From: Lachnospiraceae bacterium UBA1721
GTDB lineage: Bacteria; Bacillota; Clostridia; Lachnospirales; Lachnospiraceae
Length of the DNA: 41,763 nucleotides
NCBI GenBank assembly: GCA_002317155.1
Contig: DCIR01000096.1
Location: 69,419-111,181 of the forward strand
Direction: 5' to 3'
Shown: positions 31,058-39,632 of the stretch, piece by piece
Position numbering within the stretch: the stretch's first letter is position 1
Layout of the letters: the number at the start of each line of letters is the position of its first letter
The notes under the pieces: generated by a model
Told to the model about the DNA's origin: nothing
Databases searched by the model: none
What the model saw: the letters and a program-made list of their open reading frames with translations, nothing else
Translations under genes and position numbers: made by a program

Positions 31058-32893
31058 TTATCCCTTGATTACATTCTTTATTCCATCGCTCTGCTTTGCA
31101 AGCTGAACCGCATACAGCGGCATAGAAGAATGCTTAGCTGTATCGTATTCGTATATAGTATTATCCTCACATGCACCATGCCCTACAGACTTCGTGCTGT
31201 CAGAGTTCTCTTCTCCAACACAACTCTGATATCTTCTAATTATTTCCTCTTCAATCTTCTGCTTATCTGCATACTGAACCTTTCTTGCTGCCCGCTCTTC
31301 CACCACATACGGCTCCTCAAATGTAATCCCCCATTTTAGGAATAATCTCAGCTGCGTCTTCATAGGATGTGTTCCGGTTTTTGACACAATAAATGTACCT
31401 TTAGGAAGACTCTTTAACTCATCCGGTGACATAAGCGGTCTTGAAATCATCTGAAGTGATTGATTAGTCTGATCCTTTCCTTTTGAAACAGATCCCGACA
31501 AAACAGTTCTGTTACCCATGCTTTTTGACAGAATCTCTGCCGATTCGGAATTAGGAGCAAATCCGCCAAAGATTGTATCCTGGCAGTTATCAATTATGAT
31601 TTCTGCACCTTCTTTTCCATAGTTCTTATTAAGCTGCGCAAACGACTGAATAATAGGAATTATTGAAACCTTACGGCTTCTTGATGCCGAGAACATCATC
31701 TCTGCACTTTCAATCTTGGGTATGGTACCAACTTCATCCCAGAAGAATATAACTCTGTTATCAAGTTTTCCTCCGTTCTCATCAGCCACCATTAGAATCT
31801 CTCTGTAAAGCTGCTGAATAATAAGTGAAATTATAAAATACTTTGTATTGTCTTCCTCTGGCATCACCAGAAATATGGCCGTCTTTTTCTTGCAAAAACT
31901 CTCTGCATCTATAGCCGTATCGAAGCATAGTATCTGCTCCAATTCTGAATCAAGAAATGCGTTCAGTCTGGACATTGCTGTAGATAGAACAGACTGCATT
32001 GCCTGCTCTGCAGTATTAAGTGCTGCCCCGGCAAACCATCTTGCCTTATGCTCACTTGGCAACAACTCCATTAAAATCTGGAACTGATTCTTTCCCTTAG
32101 TCGTGGATGGTGCCAGCAGATCCTGTATCAGTTTGAATACACTTATGATATGTCTTTCTTCCGGTTTGCAGAATTCAGCTACAAGAAGAATAGCCGCAGT
32201 CAGTACTCCTTCTGCAGCATCATAGAAGAAAGCATTCTGACCATATGAAGATGAATCTCCACCAGATGATATAATGGTCTTTGAAGTAATCTTCGCATAC
32301 TTCTCCGCCTTAGCTTTGCTCGCAAGGTCATCTGTGTTTTTCAGATACATATCCATATACTTGTTCACAAGATGAAGCATGTTGTCTCCGTCTGATTTGG
32401 TCGGATTACGAAGATCAATAACCGCCACATCATAGCCATAATATTTCTTTGCAAGCCCGGCGTAATTACGATACAGATCACCTTTCGTATCAGTAGTAAG
32501 AAAGCTCATTCCACTTGCGCAGGCATACTCAATATTAGGATAGAGAAAGTTAGCGGTTTTACCTACGCCTGCCGCTCCAATCATAAGGCAATGAACATCA
32601 CCTGTATCAACAAGCGCAGTCGTATTTTTTCCCCTTACATAAGAACCTAATATGATTCCCTGATCTGTCGGCCTGCACTCGCCATTCCTCCATTTTTCAA
32701 CTTCATACGGTATCTGTTTATAAGTATCCTTTATCTCTCTGTCAGTAGAAAATCTCGCCGTTCCATGCTGTCCATCTCCGACAGTTTTGCTCTTTATATT
32801 ACTGAGATTCTGGTTGCTTGATAAATTGCTAACCACAGAAATAAATACCGAAAACGCAATACCCACAATCAGTAAGATTGTAATTGGTGGCAT
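31058..32893 (-). CDS. VirD4/TraG-type conjugative coupling protein
   Basis: A 611-residue type IV coupling protein. The N-terminal membrane helix is at about 3-22, Walker A GAAGVGKT at 106-113, Walker B in RVIFFWDEVGTIP near 395-407, followed by SRSRKVSIIPIIQSFAQLNK and SPDELKSLPKGTF typical of TraG/VirD4. It brings the relaxase-DNA complex to the secretion channel at the inner membrane. AAGGGAGGTG precedes the start. It overlaps the TOPRIM gene by 25 bases, showing tight operon organisation with relaxase and primase-like genes. Confidence 0.92.
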   Translation of the reverse strand: MPPITILLIVGIAFSVFISVVSNLSSNQNLSNIKSKTVGDGQHGTARFSTDREIKDTYKQIPYEVEKWRNGECRPTDQGIILGSYVRGKNTTALVDTGDVHCLMIGAAGVGKTANFLYPNIEYACASGMSFLTTDTKGDLYRNYAGLAKKYYGYDVAVIDLRNPTKSDGDNMLHLVNKYMDMYLKNTDDLASKAKAEKYAKITSKTIISSGGDSSSYGQNAFFYDAAEGVLTAAILLVAEFCKPEERHIISVFKLIQDLLAPSTTKGKNQFQILMELLPSEHKARWFAGAALNTAEQAMQSVLSTAMSRLNAFLDSELEQILCFDTAIDAESFCKKKTAIFLVMPEEDNTKYFIISLIIQQLYREILMVADENGGKLDNRVIFFWDEVGTIPKIESAEMMFSASRSRKVSIIPIIQSFAQLNKNYGKEGAEIIIDNCQDTIFGGFAPNSESAEILSKSMGNRTVLSGSVSKGKDQTNQSLQMISRPLMSPDELKSLPKGTFIVSKTGTHPMKTQLRLFLKWGITFEEPYVVEERAARKVQYADKQKIEEEIIRRYQSCVGEENSDSTKSVGHGACEDNTIYEYDTAKHSSMPLYAVQLAKQSDGIKNVIKG

Positions 32894-33837
32894 GCACTCA
32901 CCTCCCTTTCTTCTATCCGCTTCAACAAATCTTCATTCCAATCTTTATAAATACTTATTAGTCTTTGAACACCCTTATACCCCCTGTCTCTCATATCACT
33001 TTCTAACCGCCTACAAGCCTCATTTCCCGCTGTATCATTATCAAGGCAAAGAACTATGTCTGTTAGATTATTATTCTCTTCTAGAGCCCTACAGAGCGCG
33101 TTGCCTGATAATCCATTAAGTGTTATATAACTGTTTCGCTTCCAATCGTTTGGATATAAGGTGATAAAAGACAACATATCGATTGGAGCTTCAAAAACAT
33201 AAACTCTATTTCCGTTACCAAAGAAATGGAACCCATAGTGTGAATCCGAATTTCTAACTGTCTGCCTGAATTTTTTGTCGCCCGACAAACAATTTCTCAG
33301 ATGAACATTTTTGACCTCACCATTCTTATCCTTACCAAGGAAGGCAACATTATGATGCTGAGCCGTTTCCATTATTAGTTGTTCTCCAACAAAAAAAGAA
33401 ACGATTGTCTCATCGATACCGCGTTCCTTCGTTAAATATTCAATCGCATTTATAGGATTTTTAACCATATCCGGCATAACCGGAGTTAACTTATATGATG
33501 TATTTTCATGATTGATATTTTGCAGATTATTGTGCTCTCTTAATGTTGGGTTAAGTCCCGCACCAACATTATCAATATTAGTAAAACGTTGTGCCAGATA
33601 TTCCATAGCCTCATTAAAATTCATATTCATAAACTTCTCACAAAACTCAATAGGTGAACCTCCGGTTCCAGAAGAGTGCTGATACCATACATTATCATGA
33701 AATTTGACACTGTCATGAGCCAACCAATAATACTCTCTACCACATCGTTTATATCTTTCAGACATATCATCCAGAATTCTGCTTATGCTAATATTCCTTA
33801 CAGCACATATCTGTTCTTCGGTGTAAAACAAATGCAT
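32869..33837 (-). CDS. DUF3991/TOPRIM primase-like protein
   Basis: A 322-residue protein. The N-terminal third carries a zinc-less primase-like start (YYWLAHDSVKFHDNVWYQHS, then GGSPIEFC), the middle a DUF3991-type region (AIEYLTKERGIDETIV) and the C-terminal part a TOPRIM fold with Glu in VYVFEAPIDMLSF and the DxD site in IVLCLDNDTAGNEA. Such proteins accompany MobP3 relaxases in Clostridia ICEs and may prime or process transferred DNA. It is 10 bases from the relaxase gene upstream and overlaps the coupling-protein gene. Confidence 0.87.
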   Translation of the reverse strand: MHLFYTEEQICAVRNISISRILDDMSERYKRCGREYYWLAHDSVKFHDNVWYQHSSGTGGSPIEFCEKFMNMNFNEAMEYLAQRFTNIDNVGAGLNPTLREHNNLQNINHENTSYKLTPVMPDMVKNPINAIEYLTKERGIDETIVSFFVGEQLIMETAQHHNVAFLGKDKNGEVKNVHLRNCLSGDKKFRQTVRNSDSHYGFHFFGNGNRVYVFEAPIDMLSFITLYPNDWKRNSYITLNGLSGNALCRALEENNNLTDIVLCLDNDTAGNEACRRLESDMRDRGYKGVQRLISIYKDWNEDLLKRIEEREVSACHQLQSY

Positions 33838-33847
33838 TCCCCCCTTC

Positions 33848-35140
33848 CTACATAGTCATATACTTTCTATTCTCATTACTCTCCGAGTCATCAGCTCTTT
33901 GCCCGAGTGCTATCTTCTTCTCATTCTCTTTCTGCTTATCTCTGCTATCAGATATAGCCTGATTATTACCCTTAACATCACCAATCAGCCTATTAAAAAT
34001 AGATTCGAGCTGCTTCGCCAAATGTCCTGCAGATTTGGCTGTATCAAACATTACAATCCCATCTGAATGTCCATATTTATCAACCGAATGTCCACTTTCA
34101 TCTGACGAATGTCCACGTTCTGGCATCAGATATTTGCTCTGATTAATAGCTTCTCTGATAATCATATTTTTGATGCTCTTGAATTCACTATTCCGCGATA
34201 ATGGAATAGAAGTATTCCGCGATTGTGGAATGCTTTGTTCATTCTTATCATGATAATAGCCGTTTATTGCATTCTGGTACTCAATCCATTTTTCATAACA
34301 TTCCTTGACCTCCGGTATCTTCTCCAGTTCATCTACAATTCGGTCTACCTCATCTTTTATATTTTTATGAAGATAGCCATATACCTTTTTACCTTTGATA
34401 TTTTTAAGATGTTCTCCGAGCTCACTGACCATTTGCTCAATCGTTGGATTATCAATATTGCATTCGCCAAGCTTATGCAGCGATTGAAGCAAGCTCTGTC
34501 TTGCTTGTTCCTTTAGCTCGTTTCTCTGCTCAGTCTTCGCCGAATATAGAATCTTCAACTCATCTCCGAAAATATCATTTGTAAAAGATGACTTTAGATT
34601 CTTTAGTCCTCCCTTACGCAGGAATCCTTCCCGCTCATCTTTTGAGTAAATCACCATATGTATATGTGGATGATGCGATTCATTATGAAATGCTGCATAC
34701 CACTGCAGATTGTCCGGTTCTATGCTGAAGTTACTCGCTAAATCGTTGATGTGCCGCCACACAAGATTCTGCCACGGCTCTATGCTTTCATATCCCAGCC
34801 TGTGAGCATCCTCTCTCTTCATGCTCACAACATTTATCCATACAGTCCCTTTATGATTGGCGACCTCATCCATTACTTGCTCTAGATTAATCCTTGCCCC
34901 CGGATATGAAAAAAGACCGTGTTGCTCTCCTTCATTGAGTGTAACTCCCGGTCTCCCTGAAATGTAATCTATGTAATTTTCTTTCTTGCCGTGCATGTCC
35001 TTATCCTCAAAAAAAAATCTCAGCATCGTGTCAGGGTTCATTTCAACGCCCTCACGCGTGCCGAGATATTTAATGTAATTTGATTTATGGACTGCCGGCT
35101 CATTCTTGAAGTAGTTACTTCTAAATATGAGCTTGGGCAT
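33848..35140 (-). CDS. MobP3-type relaxase
   Basis: A 430-residue relaxase that nicks oriT and stays covalently attached to the transferred strand. The metal-binding histidine cluster is in FHNESHHPHIHMVIY (His152, His156-157, His159, His161). The catalytic tyrosine is expected in the N-terminal SNYIKYLGTREGV region, as in MobP3. The C-terminal 100 residues are hydrophilic with GHSS/GHSV/GHSD repeats, probably for protein contacts. TGGAGG lies just before the ATG. It opens the relaxase-TOPRIM-coupling protein operon; the accessory insert at 35161-36516 lies upstream. Confidence 0.88.
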   Translation of the reverse strand: MPKLIFRSNYFKNEPAVHKSNYIKYLGTREGVEMNPDTMLRFFFEDKDMHGKKENYIDYISGRPGVTLNEGEQHGLFSYPGARINLEQVMDEVANHKGTVWINVVSMKREDAHRLGYESIEPWQNLVWRHINDLASNFSIEPDNLQWYAAFHNESHHPHIHMVIYSKDEREGFLRKGGLKNLKSSFTNDIFGDELKILYSAKTEQRNELKEQARQSLLQSLHKLGECNIDNPTIEQMVSELGEHLKNIKGKKVYGYLHKNIKDEVDRIVDELEKIPEVKECYEKWIEYQNAINGYYHDKNEQSIPQSRNTSIPLSRNSEFKSIKNMIIREAINQSKYLMPERGHSSDESGHSVDKYGHSDGIVMFDTAKSAGHLAKQLESIFNRLIGDVKGNNQAISDSRDKQKENEKKIALGQRADDSESNENRKYMTM

Positions 35141-35160
35141 ATTCCTCCAAAATACAGTTA

Positions 35161-35553
35161 CTATTTTCCTGTAAAATCAATAAATGGAATATTATATGCT
35201 GGGAAATGCGAAGCATTCGTCAACATAGATACCATTGGTCTTGCATATGACAACAACAATGCTGGAGCATTTTGATTAAGAAATAAGTCCACCTTACTGC
35301 TATCTATTTCATCATTCCATCTGAACTGTGCCATAACTTCTATATCTAAACAAAAAGGTGATTCTTCCGACTCTTCTCCAATAACAATTTTAAGAACTAC
35401 CACTCTCTCATTTTCATCAATAACAGAATTACTTACATTGATATTAGTTCCAATATTTATCTCTTTCCCATCTTCTGTACTAAAAGATTGGTTTTCCTTA
35501 AAACATACATATGTTACACTTGGATTTGTAAACTGAAAATCACTTTCTCTCAT
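35161..35553 (-). CDS. SecB-like chaperone
   Basis: A protein of about 130 residues. FCLDIEVMAQFRWND, then NAPALLLSYARPMVSML and NASHFPAYNIPFIDF match the core strands and final helix region of SecB-like proteins (compare NAPA..FPY.R..I..L...SG.PP). Gram-positive bacteria lack canonical SecB; SecB-like proteins occur there mainly with toxin-antitoxin pairs, where the chaperone folds the antitoxin. GAGGA lies before the ATG at 35553. It is third in an operon with a GNAT protein and an unknown protein, 13 bases from the latter. Confidence 0.75.
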   Translation of the reverse strand: MRESDFQFTNPSVTYVCFKENQSFSTEDGKEINIGTNINVSNSVIDENERVVVLKIVIGEESEESPFCLDIEVMAQFRWNDEIDSSKVDLFLNQNAPALLLSYARPMVSMLTNASHFPAYNIPFIDFTGK

Positions 35554-35566
35554 ATTATTCCTCATT

Positions 35567-35968
35567 TTATGCAGCATACTTAATCACTAAGTTTTCTTTC
35601 ACTGAAGCAGTATACATATTACTTCCATTTTCACCTACTGAATATGAAATACTCTTTGCCATATTATTTGATATTCCATAACTACCCCTACCAGAAACAT
35701 GATTAGTATAACTTATCTGAATCCTATCTAAATACAATTCACCCTTCTTAGTTACTATTTCTCTCTTATGCTTGTCCTCTCTCAATGCATCCAAATTAAT
35801 TTCTAATTCAGGCATATCAATTGTTAATATACCCATCTCATCAATTCTGCTATTTGAATCCAAAATAAATGCATCTCTAGCATTTATAGATTCAACATCA
35901 ACAGATATCATCATATTATGAAATTCATTTGCAGCTTCTCCGCTCAATACTATTCCTGTGTCAATCAT
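35567..35968 (-). CDS. Unknown protein between GNAT and SecB-like genes (possible antitoxin)
   Basis: A protein of about 133 residues I cannot place. It is mildly acidic, beta-rich in the middle (MGILTIDMPELEINLD; KKGELYLDRIQISYTN) and has a flexible Ser/Gly/Asn-rich C-terminus (GRGSYGISNNMAKSISYSVG). AAGGAGC lies 7 bases before the ATG at 35968. It begins 14 bases after the GNAT gene and ends 13 bases before the SecB-like gene. In toxin-antitoxin-chaperone systems the antitoxin holds this place and has a disordered tail bound by the chaperone. No RHH or HTH DNA-binding motif is seen, so it could also be a SecB-like client of another sort. Confidence 0.5.
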   Translation of the reverse strand: MIDTGIVLSGEAANEFHNMMISVDVESINARDAFILDSNSRIDEMGILTIDMPELEINLDALREDKHKREIVTKKGELYLDRIQISYTNHVSGRGSYGISNNMAKSISYSVGENGSNMYTASVKENLVIKYAA

Positions 35969-35982
35969 GTACTCAGCTCCTT

Positions 35983-36516
35983 TCAACAAAGCGACCCTTG
36001 AAATTCATCTAACTTATCAGCATCCTTTTGCGTCATACAATCCATATACATGGGATACGTTATTCCATCCGATTCTTTACCAGGTATATCCTTAAATCCT
36101 ATTTTTTTATACCACTCATAATACTTCGCCAAAGCATCTAATGTAATTATTCTTATCGGATACTTTTCAGATAATTTTATTAATTCACTTAAAATTCCCT
36201 TAAATACAATAGTCCCTATTCCTTGATTTTGAACCCTTTTATCAATAGCAATATACCTTATATGAACTGCAGTGTAATACTCTACCATATTACTTAAATA
36301 GTCATCACCCATTATATTATTGATAATATCTAATTTTATTTCCTTAAAATACAGCATGTAATAACCGACTTGCATCCCGTCAATTACTATTTTATACCCA
36401 TACGCCTGTTTTAATAAGGTAATATAATACGAGTCCTCAATTTGCGCTTCTATTGATGCATTTCCACATTTGAAGCCCTTTATTTCATTATCCATCAGTG
36501 GACATTGTAACTTCAT
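35983..36516 (-). CDS. TacT/AtaT-like GNAT acetyltransferase
   Basis: A 177-residue GNAT protein. FKCGNASIEAQIEDSYYITL near the N-terminus is like the F.CG...L..F start of TacT/AtaT-type proteins. VHIRYIAIDKRVQNQGIGTI carries the acetyl-CoA loop QNQGIG. IRIITLDALAKYYEWYKKIGF is the C-terminal half-fold with the catalytic-type Tyr. Members of this branch acetylate aminoacyl-tRNA and act as toxins; their usual antitoxin is an RHH protein, which is missing. Two perfect -35 boxes lie upstream. It heads the three-gene insert. Confidence 0.75.
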   Translation of the reverse strand: MKLQCPLMDNEIKGFKCGNASIEAQIEDSYYITLLKQAYGYKIVIDGMQVGYYMLYFKEIKLDIINNIMGDDYLSNMVEYYTAVHIRYIAIDKRVQNQGIGTIVFKGILSELIKLSEKYPIRIITLDALAKYYEWYKKIGFKDIPGKESDGITYPMYMDCMTQKDADKLDEFQGSLC

Positions 36517-36542
36517 ATATATGATCCTTGTTTATTTTTAGT

Positions 36543-36653
36543 AAATTATTACTATAAAATCACTTTGTCAAGTATTAATACACATATTTATAATAGCATC
36601 TTTATCCAAATAAACATAGTTACATTTATATATTTTTTGTTATTTTGTGTCAA
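36543..36653 (-). promoter_or_regulatory. Two tandem sigma-A promoters upstream of the GNAT operon
   Basis: Proximal: TTGACA (36566-36571), 17 bases, TAATTT (36543-36548). Distal: TTGACA (36648-36653), 17 bases, TATAAA (36625-36630). Both read toward the GNAT gene. Otherwise 36517-36890 holds no gene and is AT-rich. Confidence 0.7.
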
Positions 36654-36890
36654 GTAAACTACTGGTTTAATGATTCTTACAAATGTAAACTCAACCTTTT
36701 TCATCCACCATTTTATACGCCATATGCATAACATTTATTTCTGCCTCAACTTGGGGCAAAATCATAATTGCCTTTGCAGAAACATATATGATTTCAGTTA
36801 TTATGCACTTAACTATAACTTATATTACTATCACAAGTAGATTAGTTTTGATTACATAAATGATCAATTTTGTATTAATAGCACATAAAT

Positions 36891-37565
36891 TTACGACATC
36901 GGATAATACTGATTTCCATCTTCATCTAAGCATGGCACCTCATATCCTGCAATAGCTAAATTCCAATTCTTAAGTAGATCATTTCTATTCTTAATTATCC
37001 CTGGGATTATTATATTCTTTTCATCTCGTATCATTTCTTGTGAACGCTTATCATCCCTCATGACTTCCCCAGTTAATATATAATATCTCGCTGTACAACC
37101 ATTTTTATTAACATGGACATGTGGTTGATCATTTTTATGAATTTGTTCGTCTGAATGGATTATTAATTTATATCCCCTTTCAATATTAAATGAAGCTCCA
37201 CCGATGGAAAAAATAAATATATCAATATCTGTATCTTGATAATGCAAGTCTCTGCATATTTCAGATAAAGATTTGTCTTCTTTTAGTCCTATCAGTGAAT
37301 TATTGTAAATGAAATATGCACACTCCCACATAGCATCTTCACTCAATTCGTTGAAAGGGTATAAACTGTTGAGGTTATTCGCGTACATAAATTTTCTTAC
37401 AAGTTTACCTACACTTTCTTTCTCATCCTTCAATAATTCTGCAATGTTTACACACCACTTTTGTTCATTTTCTTTATTTGCTCGCACCATTATCCTGTCC
37501 GAGAAGAACGGATCCTCACATCCCCCATATACTAAATGAAACACAATATTATTATCATTATTCAT
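36891..37565 (-). CDS. Protein with DUF4160-like C-terminal part
   Basis: A protein of about 224 residues. The N-terminal half resembles a DUF2442-like or unknown alpha/beta region. The C-terminal half has FSIGGASFNIERGYKLIIHS, then NDQPHVHVNKNG, comparable to the NPPHFHV signature of DUF4160 proteins, which often pair with antitoxin-like DUF2442 proteins. The start is the ATG at 37565, with AGGTGG 8 bases upstream; a GTG at 37577 is also in frame. It follows the RHH-like gene by 12 bases. Its function in transfer or toxin-antitoxin biology is unknown. Confidence 0.5.
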   Translation of the reverse strand: MNNDNNIVFHLVYGGCEDPFFSDRIMVRANKENEQKWCVNIAELLKDEKESVGKLVRKFMYANNLNSLYPFNELSEDAMWECAYFIYNNSLIGLKEDKSLSEICRDLHYQDTDIDIFIFSIGGASFNIERGYKLIIHSDEQIHKNDQPHVHVNKNGCTARYYILTGEVMRDDKRSQEMIRDEKNIIIPGIIKNRNDLLKNWNLAIAGYEVPCLDEDGNQYYPMS

Positions 37566-37577
37566 AGCCTCATCCAC

Positions 37578-37955
37578 CTACAAATCTTTTTTTATTTCAT
37601 TTTCTGCTATTTCTCTTATTTGGTCAATAGCACTCTCCGCAAAATTCCTATCATATGCAACGATACGATTAAGCATCGCCAGCTCCACGGCCAGCTTATA
37701 AATCATCCCCACAATTCTATCCTCCGCTCCGTTTACTGTTCCCTGAATTACCGCAGTAAATGTAGATAACAAATAACTTTCTGTTCTCTCAGTCTTCAAA
37801 AATCCTATATAAAACTTCACAGCTTTTTCTATGAATTCATTCCTGTTCCCTGACTGTGATTTTACCAATAATTCATCTATCTCATCATATGTTTCCTGCT
37901 TAAGATTCACGCAGCGTCGCACCAGTTTTTTCTTCTCTAAATCATTCTCATTCAA
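37578..37955 (-). CDS. Ribbon-helix-helix accessory protein
   Basis: A 125-residue protein. Residues 10-52 (KLVRRCVNLKQETYDEIDEL with NRNEFIEKAVKFYIGFL) fit an RHH/CopG-type DNA-binding domain: a basic strand, helix and second helix. The C-terminal 70 residues are helical. RHH proteins next to mobilisation genes often bind oriT as relaxase accessory factors, and a palindrome-rich non-coding stretch lies directly upstream. Alternatively it is an antitoxin for the DUF4160-like neighbour. A TTG start (37955) is preceded by GGAGGG. Confidence 0.65.
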   Translation of the reverse strand: MNENDLEKKKLVRRCVNLKQETYDEIDELLVKSQSGNRNEFIEKAVKFYIGFLKTERTESYLLSTFTAVIQGTVNGAEDRIVGMIYKLAVELAMLNRIVAYDRNFAESAIDQIREIAENEIKKDL

Positions 37956-38185
37956 TCCCTATTTTCCCTCCAACTGATATCAGCACCAAATCAGTCCAAC
38001 GGCACTGCCGATGGAGGTTTTAGGGAGTGATATGCCTTCAACTGATATCACTCCTTTAACCTGCACAAAAATCAGCCGACCACTTTGACTGATTCCCACC
38101 CGACTTTGCCCTCATTTTCCCTGTAACCAATAGCAGAGCTGGTCAACAAAATCCAACCAGCCCCGCCTGCCTTTGCTTTCAAAAA
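37956..38185. other. Palindrome-rich gap, oriT candidate
   Basis: GGAGTGATAT (38024-38033) and ATATCACTCC (38045-38054) form a perfect 10-bp inverted repeat with an 11-base loop. CAACTGATATCA occurs twice (37973-37984 and 38039-38050). AAATCAGTC near 37989 faces GACTGATT near 38083. The gap is less AT-rich than nearby non-coding DNA and lies next to the RHH gene within the transfer region. Confidence 0.4.
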
Positions 38186-38407
38186 CTACTGGTTATCCAT
38201 GTTACCCATAGCTCTGAAATCGATGTACTGCTTTACTGAAGGCGGTACATATCTCTCATAGAGATGCTCGATAACATCCACAATCTCATTCTCGAGGCAC
38301 ATGTTCTTATCCCCCATATATTTGTAAAGCGCACTGAGTCTTTCACTGTCATAATTAACAGTCACTGCAGCAAATCTGCTGTCGTTTTTCTTGCTCGTTT
38401 CCTTCAT
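38186..38407 (-). CDS. DUF6103-like small protein
   Basis: A 73-residue protein: DSERLSALYKYMGDKNMCLE with NEIVDVIEHLYERYVPPSVK and YIDFRAMG. The pattern (a short helical domain, then VPxxVxxxIDxR) matches the small DUF6103 family as I remember it from Clostridia ICE transfer regions. The first 50 residues could fit a degenerate RHH fold. AGGAGG lies 6 bases before the ATG at 38407. It follows the DUF5688 gene by 11 bases on the same strand, so is cotranscribed. Role unknown. Confidence 0.65.
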   Translation of the reverse strand: MKETSKKNDSRFAAVTVNYDSERLSALYKYMGDKNMCLENEIVDVIEHLYERYVPPSVKQYIDFRAMGNMDNQ

Positions 38408-38418
38408 CTGGCACCTCC

Positions 38419-39384
38419 TCACATATTCATTCCCTGACTCATATTCTGAGTCTCACCGGTGTATACGCTGATCTCATGAGTCTGCCCATTAAATTTATAG
38501 ACATTGCCCGAAAGAATCTCATCCTGCGCAACCTCGGTCTCATTTACAGTCTCAACCATCTCCTTGAGTGACTGCATATCATTACACATCTTTGATGGAA
38601 GCACGATGCACTCATGGATGCTTGAGGGTAGAATCACAAGGTCATCCTGGATCATATCTGAGATCTTTCCAAGGGTCTCCTTGTCACAAAGATATGCTGC
38701 GCCATTATACTTTGCATCATTTGAGAGGACGTACATTCCCCCGGGATTGCTGTCAAGATTCTGAAAAACATCATCGGGCATATCCATTCCATTTCCTGAG
38801 AACATCTCTCTCATCACATCCCCCATAGACTTAAAGCTGTAGGGATGAAGCTCCTTGGTATTCTTCCAAGCCTGCTCGCGAAGGGTATCCTGGTCAATGC
38901 CATACTGCTCCATGATCTGGTTATTGATAAGGACGCTTCCATTGCCATCAATACCCTGATTCACCTCCACGCGATACATCACAGCAAGATCTCCCATGAT
39001 ATCGTGAGGTACAGTCTTAAGGAGTTCACTGTTCATCTCCGCGTTTCTTACACATACTGTGATATTATTCTTGGCCTGCTCATAGTCCATAATAGACTTA
39101 ACATCAAAGTCTTCTCTGGGAATGCTGGTCACATAGATATCACATACCTTATCAGTGATTTCTGTAAGTGTAAGTTCATCATCCATGCACTTATCATAGA
39201 AGTCATCCATATAGATAGTGGGCTGAATATTACGATCTCCTCCCGCGAAGCCAAGCGCCCACTTCTCCATTCCATTATTCTTGTTCATCTTGTTGGCGCT
39301 CACCTCGACATCGATATCTCTCTCATGAAGCTCGCGCTCAACTCTGGTCTTCATCTCATTCATAAAATCTTCTCTTGTAAACAT
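38419..39384 (-). CDS. DUF5688 family protein
   Basis: A 321-residue soluble protein. MFTREDFMNEMKTRVERELH, then DRNIQPTIYMDDFYDKCMDD and CVRNAEMNSELLKTVPHDIM, followed by HECIVLPSK near residue 255, are features I associate with DUF5688, a common accessory family in Firmicutes conjugative elements. Function is unknown. GAGGAG precedes the ATG. Two tandem palindromes lie in its leader (39413-39466). Transcription starts after a terminator that closes the VirB4/NlpC operon upstream, so this gene likely heads a separate unit. Confidence 0.75.
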   Translation of the reverse strand: MFTREDFMNEMKTRVERELHERDIDVEVSANKMNKNNGMEKWALGFAGGDRNIQPTIYMDDFYDKCMDDELTLTEITDKVCDIYVTSIPREDFDVKSIMDYEQAKNNITVCVRNAEMNSELLKTVPHDIMGDLAVMYRVEVNQGIDGNGSVLINNQIMEQYGIDQDTLREQAWKNTKELHPYSFKSMGDVMREMFSGNGMDMPDDVFQNLDSNPGGMYVLSNDAKYNGAAYLCDKETLGKISDMIQDDLVILPSSIHECIVLPSKMCNDMQSLKEMVETVNETEVAQDEILSGNVYKFNGQTHEISVYTGETQNMSQGMNM

Positions 39385-39412
39385 TACTTTCTTCTCCTCA
39401 TATAAAATGCTG

Positions 39413-39466
39413 GCACTTTAGATTATCCAAAGTGCAAATTTGGCACTTTGAACTGCTCCAAAGTGC
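39413..39466. repeat. Two tandem GCACTTT/AAAGTGC palindromes
   Basis: Palindrome 1 is at 39413-39435 and palindrome 2 at 39443-39466; both have GCACTTT and AAAGTGC arms (7 bp) and differ in the loop, with 30-bp spacing. They lie 28-82 bases before the DUF5688 start, a natural position for paired operators or RNA hairpins. Confidence 0.7.
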
Positions 39467-39501
39467 AACTTCCGTTAACAGATTACTTAATTCATTGCAT
39501 C

Positions 39502-39532
39502 AAAAAAGGAAGATACTGTTTAAGCATCTTCC
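39502..39532 (-). terminator. Terminator after the VirB4/NlpC operon
   Basis: On the minus strand GGAAGAT...ATCTTCC (7 bp plus AG/CT) is followed by six T's, 100 bases past the NlpC/P60 stop. A second hairpin, GTTTTCTGC (39546-39554) with GCAGAAAAC (39578-39586), precedes it. Confidence 0.72.
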
Positions 39533-39632
39533 CATCATCGCTACCGTTTTCTGCCCTCAGATTCATCACCTCCCCGAGCAGAAAACCATTATTCCATTAC
39601 ACTATCATCCACTATTTTTTCACTATTTTTCA

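Noticed and set aside
39485..39575. Minus-strand 24-codon ORF beginning MNLRAENGSDDGK
   Set aside because: Its GGGGAGG is only 2 bases from the ATG and the frame runs through the terminator hairpin.
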